DNA of 64,000 nt, taken from assembly GCF_010093595.1 (NCBI RefSeq), contig NW_022985437.1, positions 1-64,000 on the forward strand. Direction: 5' to 3'. This document shows, in pieces, positions 23,148 to 34,879 of this stretch. Positions within the stretch are counted from its first letter, which is position 1. The number at the start of each line of letters is the position of its first letter. The stretch comes from Mytilinidion resinicola. Taxonomy: Eukaryota > Ascomycota > Dothideomycetes > Mytilinidiales > Mytilinidiaceae. The notes beneath the pieces were generated by a model. That model was not told the DNA's origin, did no database searches, and was given only the letters and a program-made list of their open reading frames with translations. The position numbers and the translations under genes are program-made.

Positions 23148-24021
23148 AGACCGAACAAAAGCTCGATGTCCGCATGACGGCTTTCATTGATCTTAGCTGA
23201 CCAAAGGAGAAGACTAGTGAGTTAGCGACATCGGAAGTAGTCGAGGATGGACTTGAGGGCCGTCGTGTCTAGAGTTTCTAGTACTGCATCTTCTTTCGGT
23301 GAGCTTGGGAGTGCTAGCTTAACCAAAGCGCTATGGCGATTATCGTGCATCTCCTTTGAGAGGAAGGCAGCTCATACTAAGCCGTAGCATGGTTAGTGTG
23401 AAAATTAGGTCTGGTAGCTGATTGGAGGTACTGTCCACCTAGAATAATAGATTTTTTTGAGACAAACGGTATAGGTCGAGCTTTGACGTTCCATCTCCAG
23501 ATGCCTCCGACGAGGAGAGCTCGACAGCCTGACTCAATTTCATAATAGTGTGAAGTCGTGAGGAGATGGAGATGGCTCTGTCGCTCGCACTCAGCAAAAA
23601 TATCCCTGGCATAATTTATGCAACGTCCCAATCCCCAACCCAAGTATAAATACCTCTTATTCCTTGGCACATTTCAATAAACCAGTCAAATTCTGAATCG
23701 GACTTTGCTATTGCAGCAATACCATCGTCAGTTCGCTGATGGTTCAGTTGGTTTATCCCAAGAAAACCACAATATGGTGGCTACACTCTCCCTCGGGAGG
23801 GTGGTGTTTTTGCTCCTGGGATCGAATCGCGGAATGGGCATTCCTTTTATATTTTTTCTGGGATTCTCGGATGGGGATATCTTTTTGTCCAGATTCACAC
23901 AACCTGAGTTTCCGAAGTCTTGACTTCCTCAACGGGATCAATTAACTGTCACCATGTTTAATTCGAAGTCTTAAGTTGCTCAATGGGGGCAAGCTTCCGT
24001 CGCCACGGAAATCCTAAAGTC
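23148..24021. other. Intergenic, no gene recognised
   Basis: Short frames lack domains. Near-repeats of GAAGTCTTGACTTCCTCAACGG-like text occur around 23910-23990, too short to classify. Confidence 0.35.
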
Positions 24022-25819
24022 CTATCTCTCGTACGGTTTACATGCGAATCTAACATGTATCTGCATGTCTACCTCAAGGAAACTAATTAGCAAAGACCCT
24101 GCTGGGTGTGTAGTTTGTAGCATAATCACATTCTCAAAGAGCTTGTTGACCTCCTTTATTTGCTGCAGGTCACATTGGACGTAGGATTGCGCGCCGACTC
24201 TTTTAGCGAGGGTCGACCCCAACGCGCTGAATGAAATGCGGAGCTTCATTGCATCATATCCCTCACCACGGTCTCCATTGTTTTCTATTCCCACAAGCAT
24301 GAATGGTATCCCCTTTTTTTTGGCCTCAGGCACCCATCTACTATAGACCTCTTCCCTTCCGGCTGTGGAGTTGTAGGGATAGCAAATTATGACGATATCG
24401 GCACCTGAGTAGAACATCGGAAGAAGAGTGTCGTAGTCTTCCTGTCCTGCCGTGTCCATAAGCAACATTAACATCTCATGGCCATCAATCCTACGTTCCG
24501 CCAATATCAGTTTTCGTCTTCATTACCGCTAAACCAACACAGCTTGGACACACCGTGGGCTAAAATCATAGACTTATCGGCATCCCATTACATGGTTCTC
24601 AAAGACTGTCAGTACATGAACTTTGGGAAGAGAGCCCTCCATGAATGTTGTCAACAGGTCGGTTTTCCGTGAGGCAATGGGTCCTGGAGGTCCTGTGACT
24701 ACCAGCCTGAGCAAGTTAGTAAATATCAAGCATTCTGGAATGAATTCTCTGGGCCACATACTTGAACAGTGGCATTGACTCTTCGGATGTCTCTGGAATC
24801 TGAAGCCAAGGTTTGAAATTACCAGTGCCTGCTGTCACTTCGGTCTTTGTGGCAGTCTCCAACGCTGATCGGACTGTGGTATGACTAAACCCGACGTCTT
24901 CCCTCGCAGCCATAGCGCTATTAATAGAGAATCGACTTCGCGCCGTTACATACGACTCTAGCGTGATGATTGACCTCAGGCTTCTCATTCCAAAGGACCT
25001 CAGACTTCTCGTTTCAAAGGATGTCAAGATTCTCATATCAACGGTCCTCAAACTTCTCGTCTCGAACGATGCACGCACACTAGATGCCGCTTGTGAAAGG
25101 ACGTCAAGCCTTGCGCTCGCGGCATCAGACACTGCATCCTCTTCCCCTTCTCTTGCCATGTCCACCTCTTCTAAAGTCTCCATATCCGTTATACACTCAA
25201 CCTCATACCCTATGAAGTCCATCTGACGTTTTGGGACGTCCGTATATTTCGTCAAATTCTCCAGATCATCGATAAAGTCTTTGAGATGCGACACCATTTC
25301 GGCAAACTTAGACCTATCCCCGATCGCCCACGTCGCTGAATCACGCAGCGAATTGCCCTTCTCTTTCTCGGCCTTCGGACCGCGTCAAAAACCCAACCTG
25401 TTAAAGCTCCTCCGTTTCTCCACCACGTCCGATCGACTAGAGGCTGGCGAGGCCCCATCGACGGAGCAAGGCGTCAGCCCATACCGCTCTCTCAACTCAA
25501 CCCCATCGCACAACAGCATCGTGATACACTCCAGCGTCTCTTCGAGATTCGCTTTCAGCTCGGGGGCGTTAAGACGTTCATCGTACGTCTTCTCCGCCTC
25601 AACACTGTCTCCTTCGCCCTTCTCAGCCTCGTCATCAGCAAACCCACACGCCCGTCCCCAAGCTCTTAATCTTAATTTCTGGTTACTGAACTTGGTTTCT
25701 AGAATGCGGAAGTCCTTGCCCAGCGCCTGTCCACGGCGGATGAGCGCGAAGCCGTTCGTGCAGGCGGAGAAGAGGCCTGCAAGGCTAGCGACGCCGAGAG
25801 CGAGACCGGCGATTTCCAT
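24022..25819 (-). CDS. HeLo domain fused to a degenerate Rho-like GTPase
   Basis: Exons 25819-25427, 25372-24762 and 24716-24602 join in frame, and a fourth block at 24501-24022 follows. Residues 1 to about 210 are a HeLo domain: EIAGLALGVASLAGLFSACT start, a long amphipathic helical bundle, then ATWAIGDRSKFAEMVSHLKD. HeLo domains of HET-s-type proteins act at membranes in regulated cell death. A linker carries 8-residue SFETRSLR-type repeats. From residue 336 there is a Rho-like GTPase: LVVTGPPGPIASRKTDLL in the P-loop position, TVFENH in switch I, then DTAGQEDYDTLLPMF, a degenerate G4 (LVGIENNGD) and no CAAX end. The intron at 24502-24601 has a GTAATG donor but no in-frame AG, so the second half of the GTPase may not be expressed. 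The first intron uses a weak GTGGTG donor. Confidence 0.65.
24981..25076 (-). repeat. 24-bp tandem repeat, four copies
   Basis: Units start at 24981, 25005, 25029 and 25053 with a CTTCTC core and exact 24-bp spacing. On the minus strand they encode 8-residue repeats of the SFETRSLR type inside the linker of the HeLo-GTPase gene. Confidence 0.75.
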
Positions 25820-26378
25820 GGCATAGGCGTAATGATCCAGAGCAGCATATTAGCGATTGGAAACCACTAAATTCAAGTTTTGCGGAACTAGAGATGATGC
25901 ATGATGAAGAGAGGTGGAAGAAGTAGGATGATGGAGGTGCAAGGCTGGGAAGGGCTGAGGCGCATGATGGGATGAGCCAATTGGAGGAGGCCTACATCAC
26001 TGGGGTTTCTATAATAGCTCCATCATGTCGCCCGTACAGCTCACGCATATCAACATACTTTTGTTTAATTCCTCGTGCTCATACGAGTTCTATGAGATTA
26101 CTCAATCCGCTATTAAAGCTACCGAAAGCTCGGAGAGATATGATGCTAGACGCAGAAAATGCCAGTATGACCAATATGAAATGGTATCGTGATGCATCAA
26201 GAGCTCCTTCACATAGCCGCCTCCTATTCATGAACCACCTTATCTTCCCATCCCCCTAACCGTCCCCAACGACTATCACTACCCCAAACCCACTCCACAC
26301 AATGCCCAAATCCAACCCAGCACCATCCCGAATCCCTAATCCACCTCCCAGCCGCACTTCGTGAACATCGCACCCCCC
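25820..26378. other. Intergenic, 5' flank of the HeLo gene
   Basis: A 95-codon plus-strand frame at 25972-26259 has no domain and is not called. Confidence 0.4.
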
Positions 26379-28245
26379 CTAGAACAAACCCGAGTCCTGA
26401 CAATCAAAACCAAACCCCGAATCGTCCACCACCACGGGCTGGTCAAAAACACCCGCATTCTGCTGTCCCAGATCCACATACTGTGATGGATCCACAAACC
26501 CCAGGTTGCTATACTGTGACGGGTCGACATACTGTGACGGATCGCCATACTGCGACGGATCAAGATACTGCGACGGATCAAGATACTGCGACGGATCACC
26601 CCCTTGCTGGCTTGGGTCACCCGCGTACTGCTCCTCTCCACCGCCGTGGTGGCCTCCGCCATGTCCACCGCCGTGACCTCCACCATGCCCACCACCATGG
26701 CCTTTTCCGCCTTTGCCGAGAAACTTTCCCAGCACGACACCGCCTACCGCGGTGACGGCTGCGGCGCCCAGTAGAGCCTGTGGGACTCGTGAGTTGGATG
26801 CGGGTTGGGCTTGGACGGGGGCTTGGACGGGGGCTTGGACAGGGGCTTGGACAGGAGCTTGGGACTGGAAATGGGGCTGGACGAACGGTTGTTGAGGTTG
26901 TTGCTGTTGCTGTAGCTGTTGCTGAAGTGGTTGGGCGAAGGCTTGATGAGGCTGCTGTGGCTGGGCGAACTGCTGCTGTGGTTGGACGAATTGCTGTTGT
27001 TGAGGTGGGAAGAACTGCCCCTGTTGCTGGACGGGAGTGGCTGGATATTGAGGAGGTGGCGTCATGGGCGTGAGCGGAGTTAGGGGTGTTTGGGGGGTCG
27101 ATACCGCACGCTGGTGAGGTTGGCCGTATACGACGCCTGTGGGTTGCGGCATTAGGGGTTGAGATTGCGGTGGCTGCTGAGCGTAGACAACACCAGTGGC
27201 TTGTGGCATCATGGTTTGCGGGATTCCTGCTTGAGGTTGAGGTTGAAACGGGTGCGCGTAGCCTGGAGGCGGTGACATCGGCTGGGGTGAAAATTGCTGA
27301 GGCTGGGCGTAGAGGACGGGTTGCGGAGACATTTGCTGCGGTACCGCCATAGGTATTGGCTGCATTTGCGGTTTTGGACGTAAGTTCGGGATAGAATGGG
27401 CCATCTTAGTATAGTCTTGCCAGGTATGCTCAGGCAGATTTGAGAAAGCCTTTCCTTCCATGGTTGTCATGATGTAGCAGTCCGGATGGGATGGGAAAAG
27501 CCATAGACCCTGGATAGTATTAGTATCTGAGTACAAAGGATAGAACCCGGGCTTGCAAAGTGTAGTAACGAGTGCTTCTTACCGCAATATCCGAGAAATT
27601 CGGAGCATCCATCAGGTACTTGTTGATCCCTTCGGCTTTGCCTTTCAATTCCCACCCGCCGCCCCCGTTAGCAGTGCGCATAAAGTACCTCTCTTCGGCC
27701 CCCAGGCTCACAAAGGTAGGCTCCTCGCCGGGCTTCCAGGGGCTATGTTCCGTCCGCCGTTTCTCGAGCGCTTTCTCCAGGGTAGGTGGAAGGTTTGCCC
27801 ACGAGGAGCTGGAATGATCTGCTGCGTAGTAGGACCCATATTGTCCGAGAGTGATGTACAATTTGGTAAGATCGCGAACGATTTGTGGCTGGGAGTTATA
27901 AAGCCAAGATGTGAGTGGATCTGGGAGATTGAAGTGGCCTTGCAGAACAGATATTAGATATGTGCTCAATATCGAGTGGAGTTCGAAGAAGTGAAAGGTG
28001 AAGTTTGAAAGGTCAACCTCGGGAACCACTGAGTGCCAAGACTACAGGAAAGAATGAACGTAAGAGCTCTTACGGCAATATATCAGTCCATCGGCATCGC
28101 GAAATGAGACAAAGTATGCGCCGTTCTCGCCCAAGGCCAGCTCGAAGACCTCCTTAATCTCCGGCTGCTTCGTAAAAAGAGACTCAACGTCTGGAGGTAG
28201 ATTCTTCCTGTATCGCTTTAATAAGCAACGTTCAACGTCTTTCAT
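26379..28245 (-). CDS. Q-rich protein with GGGH and DPSQY repeats
   Basis: Exons 28245-28074, 28028-27583 and 27509-26379 join in frame (45-nt and 73-nt introns), giving 582 aa. An in-frame ATG at 28293 would add 16 residues. The N-terminal 240 residues look globular, with motifs such as SWANLPPTLEKALEKRR and FVSLGAEERYFMRT, and belong to a fungal family I cannot name. The rest is low-complexity: Met/Pro/Gln-rich, then long Gln tracts, four APVQ repeats, a small hydrophobic ALLGAAAVTAVGGVVLGKFL segment, at least four GGGH units and several DPSQY units. The Gln tract is prion-like in composition and the His/Gly tract could bind metal. The role is unknown. The hydrophobic segment could be a membrane helix or glycine zipper. 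Confidence 0.7.
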
Positions 28246-28460
28246 GCTCCCTATGGTATCGAAAAGGAGACAAAGATAGCCTACCGCGCCCAATGTGTAG
28301 GAGCATTGAAGAAATAGGCGTCCTTCGAGCCCATAGCAAAAATAACAATGGCCATATTGCGACGAGGCTGAGCGAAGCGACAGATGATCAGACGAAGGGG
28401 GTTAGGGGCAGGGAAAGAGGAGTGTTCAAAACCACAGACACAGATATAGAAGAAGAGCAC

Positions 28461-28754
28461 TCAGGACATGTTAGAGGGGAGGGGAGGTTTGCGACAGAAA
28501 AGTGCGTTGCGGAGGTGTCGACGGGAGTTCTCTGGACACAGCCCCGCTGAACTGGGGTCTGGCGGCTCGAGTTCGCCTACTTTCTCCTGAAGCGGGAGAG
28601 ACTGAACCTGGCCGCTGCTAGTCCCTTTGGGTTGGCTGTAACGAAGGAAAGCTTGTTTTAACAAGGGCTGAGACATCCAAGCAGTTCTGTCTGAATACGG
28701 ATGAATTGGGCTGGGCGCTTCCATATTGATGATGGCCGGTGAGGGTGTACTCAT
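28461..28754 (-). CDS. Small hypothetical protein
   Basis: A 97-codon frame begins MSTPSPAIINMEAPSPIHPY and is Pro/Ser-rich without domains. A further in-frame start at 28820 exists. It sits between the ING-PHD gene and the Q-rich gene on the same strand, so it could be a short gene or just the 3' end of the ING transcript. The evidence is weak. Confidence 0.28.
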   Translation of the reverse strand: MSTPSPAIINMEAPSPIHPYSDRTAWMSQPLLKQAFLRYSQPKGTSSGQVQSLPLQEKVGELEPPDPSSAGLCPENSRRHLRNALFCRKPPLPSNMS

Positions 28755-29085
28755 CGTTTCAAAACAGCAGAAGCGACGACGATTACTAGCGAGCGACGAT
28801 ACTTTGTTGGAAGACTTCATTCTGCTGGTGCTACAGCGCTACATCATACGGAGCCTCGCTCTCCAGAGTCCGCAAATCGAGACGACAACATCTTCCAGAA
28901 CCCAGGAAAGGCCAAAACGCCGAATAAGCATGTTCAATCATATGTCAAGTCCCCGTGCTCCATCCCAGGTGCCGCACAGTCGTCCTGGACATCGTGATCG
29001 ACCCGATCGATCAAAATTCAATAACTCCGGCCCCTTCCCATATTGTTACACTCAGCAGTCTCCCAATACGGGATGAAACGAACAC

Positions 29086-31515
29086 CTACCTGCCGCTGCG
29101 CTTCACACTTGCAGCAGGCGCAGAAATTGGCTTGCCAAATTCTTCCTTATTTAGCAGCACGCGGCAATCTGGACAATACCATATAGCCGACTGAGCAGGT
29201 GCCCTTTTCATGCCCATACATTCAATGTGAAACCACTCGGTTCGGCACTGACGCAAATATTAGCAGCTTATCACAACAACACGGATGAGATTTCTAGCAG
29301 CACTTACATTATCATTTTCGCATGCTACCATTGTCCCATAGCTAACATCTCTGCATATGCAGTAAGTCGGCTCTCCTGGACGAATCGGCTGATCTGGTTC
29401 ATCTGCTACGTTTCCAGCCGTAGATCTCTTCTTGTTCTTGGACCCTGTCTGTCGCTCCAGAACGCTGATCTGAACCCCGGCCTGCCCGTCCTCGCCTGCT
29501 GTAACAGCGCCAAGCGGGGGAAGCCGCCTTCGGCGATTACTGGTCCTTGTAGCGAGGACGTTCGCAACCTGAGGCGCAGCGGGAAGGCTGACATTGCTTG
29601 CTCGCCGCAGGTCGCGGGTTTTGCTTGTCGAAGCAGCTGGCGGTTCCGCACTCGCAGCCTTCGGCGTGATGACGCCACGAGAGGAGCGAGGACGATGTGC
29701 AATCGCACTACTAGCAGCTGGCTCTGGTGCAGGCGAGCTCGCTTGTTTTGGTGCAACAGAAGCGCGGCGAGGTCGAGATGCTGCTGCTGTTGGCTGTGGT
29801 TGAGGTGGAGGTGGAGGCGGAGGCGGAGGCGCAGGCGCAGGCGCAGGCGCGGTAGCCGGTTTCTTGCTCTCCGTCGGCGACGGAAGAGCGGGGGTCGGCT
29901 TCCGGCTTGGGGGTTTTGAGGTAGCCTTGGAACCGACGGAGGGCGCTGGTGGACCCGCGGGCGCCAATGGGACCTGGACAGTGGTTGTTGTAATAGTAGG
30001 TGAAGGTACTGCTACAGGGGTTTGAGGAGTTTTGGGAGCAGGGGCAAGTACGGGAGGCACTGGCGGCGCAATTCGAAGGCGCTTAGGCCCGGTAGTCACG
30101 GGAGCGCTATCCTGTGATGCCATTGACTCTTCACGAGGGCGAATCACGGGCGAAACTGGTGGTGTCGAGTCCCTTTTGCGCTTTCTTGCCGACCTCGCTG
30201 GTTCCTTTTTCTTCTCTGTCAACGGAGTAACAGTAACGTTTTCACCTTGTCCAGGGAATAGATTCTTCATCCTAGTCCCAGCGACCATGATTTGACGACT
30301 CGCATCTTCGATCTCCATGGCGTCTCTGAGGGCCTGCTCGCGCAAGAGGCTCTCTCTCTTGAGTCTCTTGGCCTCGTTCAGCTTCATTCCACGGTTTACA
30401 AGCTGCGAGTCCTGTGCACCCCATGTATCATGTGATATTTCGCCGGGTGCCAGAGGCCCTCCTTGGTTGCTTGACCGATCAGCACTTTCTTCGTCAAGTA
30501 GGGGCACTCCCGTTTCCTCGGCCTCTTTCTTCGCGGCCTCGTAGGCTTCGAGACCTCGGTCTTTCTTCTGCAACTCGCGGCGGATCATCGTATCGCTAGG
30601 GCTCCAAATAGCATTCTTCTTCATTTGTTTCCTCAGTAATGCCATTTCGTATTCGGTGAGCTTAAACCAGGGTCGATAACGGCTGCCAGGTTTAGCATCC
30701 TCTGGAGGAGGAGATAGCCTCGCGAGCGCATTGCTTGTCGAGATGCCCGCAAGTTGGCTGTGCACATTCGTACCCATAGCGCCAGGAGGGCGCACACGGG
30801 GCGGCTTGGGCACTTTGCTGCTGCCCTTTTTGGGGACCTTGATGCCTTTCTGGTTTGTTACCTCGATAGCGGACCCAGAAGAGGAGCCAGGTCGAGAACT
30901 GCCCCATTCCGAGACGTCACTAGGTGTAGGCGAGTCCAAAGGACCCAGTGTTATTGTGTTCTTCCTACTCCGGTCGCGAGGTCTCGGAATGGTTGTCTGG
31001 GGTTGTCGGACAGGATCGAAGTTCAAATGCAGGCGCGGTGTGGTATTGTACTTGTTTGCGGAGCGCGTTGCTTGCGGGGACACGGGCGCAGGAGTAGGGT
31101 CTCGCGAAGGTGGCTGCGGCAGTGCCTGGAGCTTGCGCTTGATGATGGCGATCCGATGCGCGTGGCGCTCTGCCACTTCGCAGATGCGCACGGCCTCGGC
31201 GTGAGATGATTCCCTGAAGAATATGGCATTCTCGAGGGCGACTGATATCTCCCGGCGCAGCTCCTGCGGATCAGCGCGCTCGTTCTCGGGGGCCTTGGGC
31301 AGGTTGGCGTAGCTCTTGGTCAGCTCGTGGACGTGCTGGGCGGCCTGTTTGTACTTCACGTCGAGGTCCTTGATCAGGATCATGGAGCGATACAGGTCCG
31401 AGGGGAAGAACTCGGTGTAGTCGAGGAAGTCGTTCACGGTGGTGTGCGCGTCCGGATTCGAGGGCGGCTGGGGCGTCATGTCGGAGAGGGCGGTCGCCAT
31501 GGGCGCTTCAGCCAT
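29086..31515 (-). CDS. ING-family PHD-finger chromatin protein
   Basis: Exon 31515-29308 joins 29247-29086 across a 60-nt intron (GTAAGT, GCTAAT branch, GTCAG), giving 789 aa. The frame is open to an ATG at 31770, but MAEAPMATALSDMTPQ just before the domain looks like the natural start. An ING N-terminal domain (VNDFLDYTEFFPSDLYRSM) spans about residues 27-110. The middle is long, basic and disordered, with a PPPPPP run. A C4HC3 PHD finger ends the protein: TYCICRDVSYGTMVACENDN, then CRTEWFHIEC, then WYCPDC. ING proteins read H3K4me3 within acetyltransferase or Rpd3-type deacetylase complexes. The layout suggests a Pho23-like subunit, but yeast relatives are much shorter, so the exact orthologue is uncertain. 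Confidence 0.88.
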
Positions 31516-32331
31516 CGGGCATGCTGTTCTGCGGCGTGGAGCAGCGTTGCCGGACGGGCGCGTCAGACAAGCCAGCCACGCGTCGACGTTGGATGGGAGA
31601 AGAATGGGGGCGGCGATGGGAGAGATGAGGGTGGTGGAGGCGGAGTAGAGGGCGCGCGGGCGTTTGCTGGTACGGTGCAGCAAGGGAGCGACGGTCGTGG
31701 TTCCGCGATTTACACGGCCTGGCGGCTGTTCTTCGGCGCGGGGGGCTTGGCGCTGGAGCATCTGGAGCATTCACTGAGTGTGTTGTTGACCGTCACGTCA
31801 CCACAGGCGCTTGAGCGTGAGCAGCAACACCACGGGGCTGGCTAGACGCACTTGTACACGATGTCATGTGAGCGAGAGCGAGGTAGAGCAGTGAGTGAAG
31901 AGTCGGGAGTGCTTCAGGCACTGCTCCTCTGAATCCGTTTAGGTCCTCTTAGTTGGTAACATGTTACGCGTCTAGGCCCTGCAGCACGTCAGTAGAGAAT
32001 TGAGAGCCTGAGTGTTGTGGCTTCAGCGGGTGTGCACTCGTTTTCCGTTGGTGAAGGGTCGTCAAGATATTCTATTCACTCCGCTTTACCCCAAGGTGTT
32101 GCCAGAGGCAGCAGGCGTGAGAGACGTTCCTGCCCGCTCTGCAGCTGTCTCAGCCGCCCACCTGTTTCTCGACAGCCTCGTTTCAAGTCCTTCACCTCTT
32201 CAAGCACTCTTCCATGCGTCTTCCCGGACGCGGCGCTGCTTCCGAAACAACTCACGTGCTCTTCGCGAGCAAACAACCTCAGCCGAGCCACACGCTTGGC
32301 TTCTACTAGACTTACTCCACTACCCTCCACC
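31516..32331. other. Divergent promoter region
   Basis: This lies between the ING gene (minus) and the Gfd2-like gene (plus). The frames here are open extensions of those two genes and their complements. No separate gene is called. Confidence 0.45.
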
Positions 32332-34879
32332 ATGACTCTCCCATCTCGAATGGACCGGCTGAAGCTGATGGACGTACACATGGAAGCCCTCCCCGACTTG
32401 CCCGCAGCAAGCCTGAGCGACGACGACTCAGATGGCGGTGTGCAATTGACCGCTGAGCAAGCAGCGGAACCTCCGAGTGACCTGGAGGTGCCCAGCATCA
32501 CCGGCGACGCCAGTCACGCGGTCGCAGCCACGAGGATTGCGTCTCCTCGAGAGCGCGCCCGTCCACCTCAGCATCTCGAAAACGAGCCTGAGCCCGCACA
32601 AGCACTCCCCGACACCGACCAGCCCAATCCGGCTGGCACCCTCGTAGCCAAGGACAATACAAAGACAGAAGGCACCCCCAAAGAGCCAAGAACCAGCTTG
32701 CCGCGTTGCACCCTCGACAGCGGCGCCCTCGCGTCTCCAAGTCAGGCCTATAGCCCGATTCTTGCTGTCAGCAAGTACCCTTACCTCTTTGTGGAGAAGC
32801 GGGAAACTCAGAGAGTTGCTTCTGCGATCTTTGACGAGGGCAAGTTCTGGGAACGTGGATGGGACCTGTAAGTTACTTGCCCTTTGCTATCACCGCTCTG
32901 GTCCCTCTGCGGTCTTAAAAAACATCAAAGCTGTTGTGCCGCGCAACAATCTGCTCTGCATGCCACTATCTATCTCCCAAGCTTCATTGTCTTCTAGAAT
33001 CATCCAACTACGTCCCTCATCCACCATTCATTGCTTAGCTTCTAGCATGCACTAGCAAATACTGACCGCTTATTTCACAGATACTACGTCTGGCCAGTCG
33101 ACGGTTCTAAGCCTCTCGTACTCGTCACAGAAGACCAGGTTCAAGCCCTCCTCAACCATATAAACCGTCTATTCCCACGTATCGGCGCCAAAATTACCGA
33201 CTCCGATCGTGAGCAAGGCCTAGCTGCTAGATTCCCTGATCACCCACGACTCACTCCCCGCTACCTTGGCCGTATAAGCTCCAAAGCGGAGTTTGATAAG
33301 ATGGCAGCTGCTCCACCTGGCCATAAGCACCGGGCTCCGGGAGAAGGCCATGCGCCTCCTCCAGACGAACGCACCTTGGAAGCGTTCAAAGAGATGATTG
33401 AAGAAATGGTCGAGCTGTCCAGGGGAAAGAACAAGGCCAAGAGGGAAAAGCAGAAGAAGACGAGGCAAATGTCACAGCAGAACATGGCCAAGCAGCTCAA
33501 GAGAGCCCAGCGGTATCTAGGCCTCCGCCCAAAGCGTCCGGATAGTACGTTAGGTCCCCAAAGTGGTACCAACAGTATGAGCTAAATATAAAATAGTGCA
33601 AGATCCATTGAAAGACTCAAGTCTTTCTTGGGAAGAGCTTCAAAAAGCACAGGCTGCTCGTCAAGCGGCATTGGCCGTTCCTGCTCACGACCTAGAGCTG
33701 CTGTGTCCTTGGCCTCGCGATGCATCAGTAATCTTCATCTGCGTGGATGTCGAAGCCTGGGAGCGAGACAACAGTAAGATCACCGAAGTTGGTATATCAA
33801 CTCTAGATACCCTAGACCTTGAGGGAATCGCTCCAGGCATCAACGGCGAGAACTGGCTATCTAAGATGCGCAATCGCCATTTCATCATCCGCGAGTACAG
33901 CCACCTCCACAATACCGAGTTCGTCACTGGCTGCTCCAACGCCTTCGAGTTCGGCGACTCTGAGCACATCAGCCTATTTAACGCACATCAAATCATTGAG
34001 TCGTGCTTCCGACCGCCATACTCGGCCCCAAGCGACCACCCAGCTGCTTCCTCCATGGATGAAGCAGCACACAAGCGCAACATCGTCTTTCTCGGCCACG
34101 ACGCTGGCAACGATGTCAGATACTTGCAAAAGCTAGGCTTCAACCCGCTCAGTCTTCCGAATATGCTTGAAATTCTCGACACCGCCGATATGTATCGTGC
34201 GTGGAAGCGCGAGATCAACGCACGCTCCCTTGGTACGATTCTGTATGAATTCGACATCGCCGGCTGGAACCTGCACAACGCAGGCAACGACGCTCGCTAT
34301 ACGCTGCAATGCATGATCGCCATCGCAGTCAAAGAGGCGAGCCTGAGGGGAAAGGCTATTGCAGAACAGCGCGATCAGGACAAGGTGCAGCGTGTTGTCG
34401 ATGCGCAGATAGCAGCGGTGGAAAAAGCTCAGGAAGATCAAGAAGGCTGGAGCTCGGCGGAAGAGGGCGATGATGGCGGTGAGCCTGTGTCCGTTGATCA
34501 TGGAACAAGGCCCGATAGCGTACAGAAAACTGTGTCCAACCTCTCTAGCAATCGCGGCGGCATTGCAGGACACGGCAATAGCGGAAGAGGTGGCTGGAGC
34601 GATCGCGGCCGCGGCGAGTATGGCAATGGATATGGTCGTGGTCGTGGTCGTGGGAATGGCGAGCAGTCGCGTGGTCGATACGGCCGTGGTCGCGGCGGCA
34701 ACAACTCCCTCCAGGACGAAGGCATGAAGCCTGATTTTCGTGGCGGATTTGGCCGCGGCAGACGGTCCCCCCTCCCTAGCGGAAGCGATCAAGGAAACTC
34801 ATCTTCGGACGGCACCCCGCTTCGTGGTGGATTCGGACGTGGCAGGGGAAGGGGCCGAGCATCACCGGGCGGATGGTGA
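32332..34879 (+). CDS. Gfd2/YDR514C-type RNase-H-fold protein with RGG tail
   Basis: Exons 32332-32867, 33081-33544 and 33597-34879 join in frame, giving 760 aa. Intron 1 is 213 nt and intron 2 is 52 nt. The N-terminal 150 residues are acidic and disordered. A Lys/Gln-rich helical segment (KNKAKREKQKKTRQMSQQNM) follows. From residue about 380 there is a DEDD-type exonuclease-like domain: FICVDVEAWE with D384 and E386, ITEVGISTLDTLDL, FLGHDAGNDVRYL, and HNAGNDARYTL. This matches the Gfd2/YDR514C C-terminal family. The last 120 residues are RGG/RGRG repeats, typical of RNA binding and arginine methylation. A role in RNA metabolism is inferred, and activity depends on the retained acidic residues. 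Confidence 0.82.

Noticed and set aside
26480..26600. Regular short repeats suggesting a CRISPR-like array
   Set aside because: They are in-frame codon repeats encoding DPSQY units within a spliced eukaryotic gene.
29227..29919. 230-codon plus-strand frame over the ING gene
   Set aside because: It is the complement of the low-complexity Pro/Ala/Arg region of the ING-PHD gene, and its Arg/Trp repeats have no independent support.
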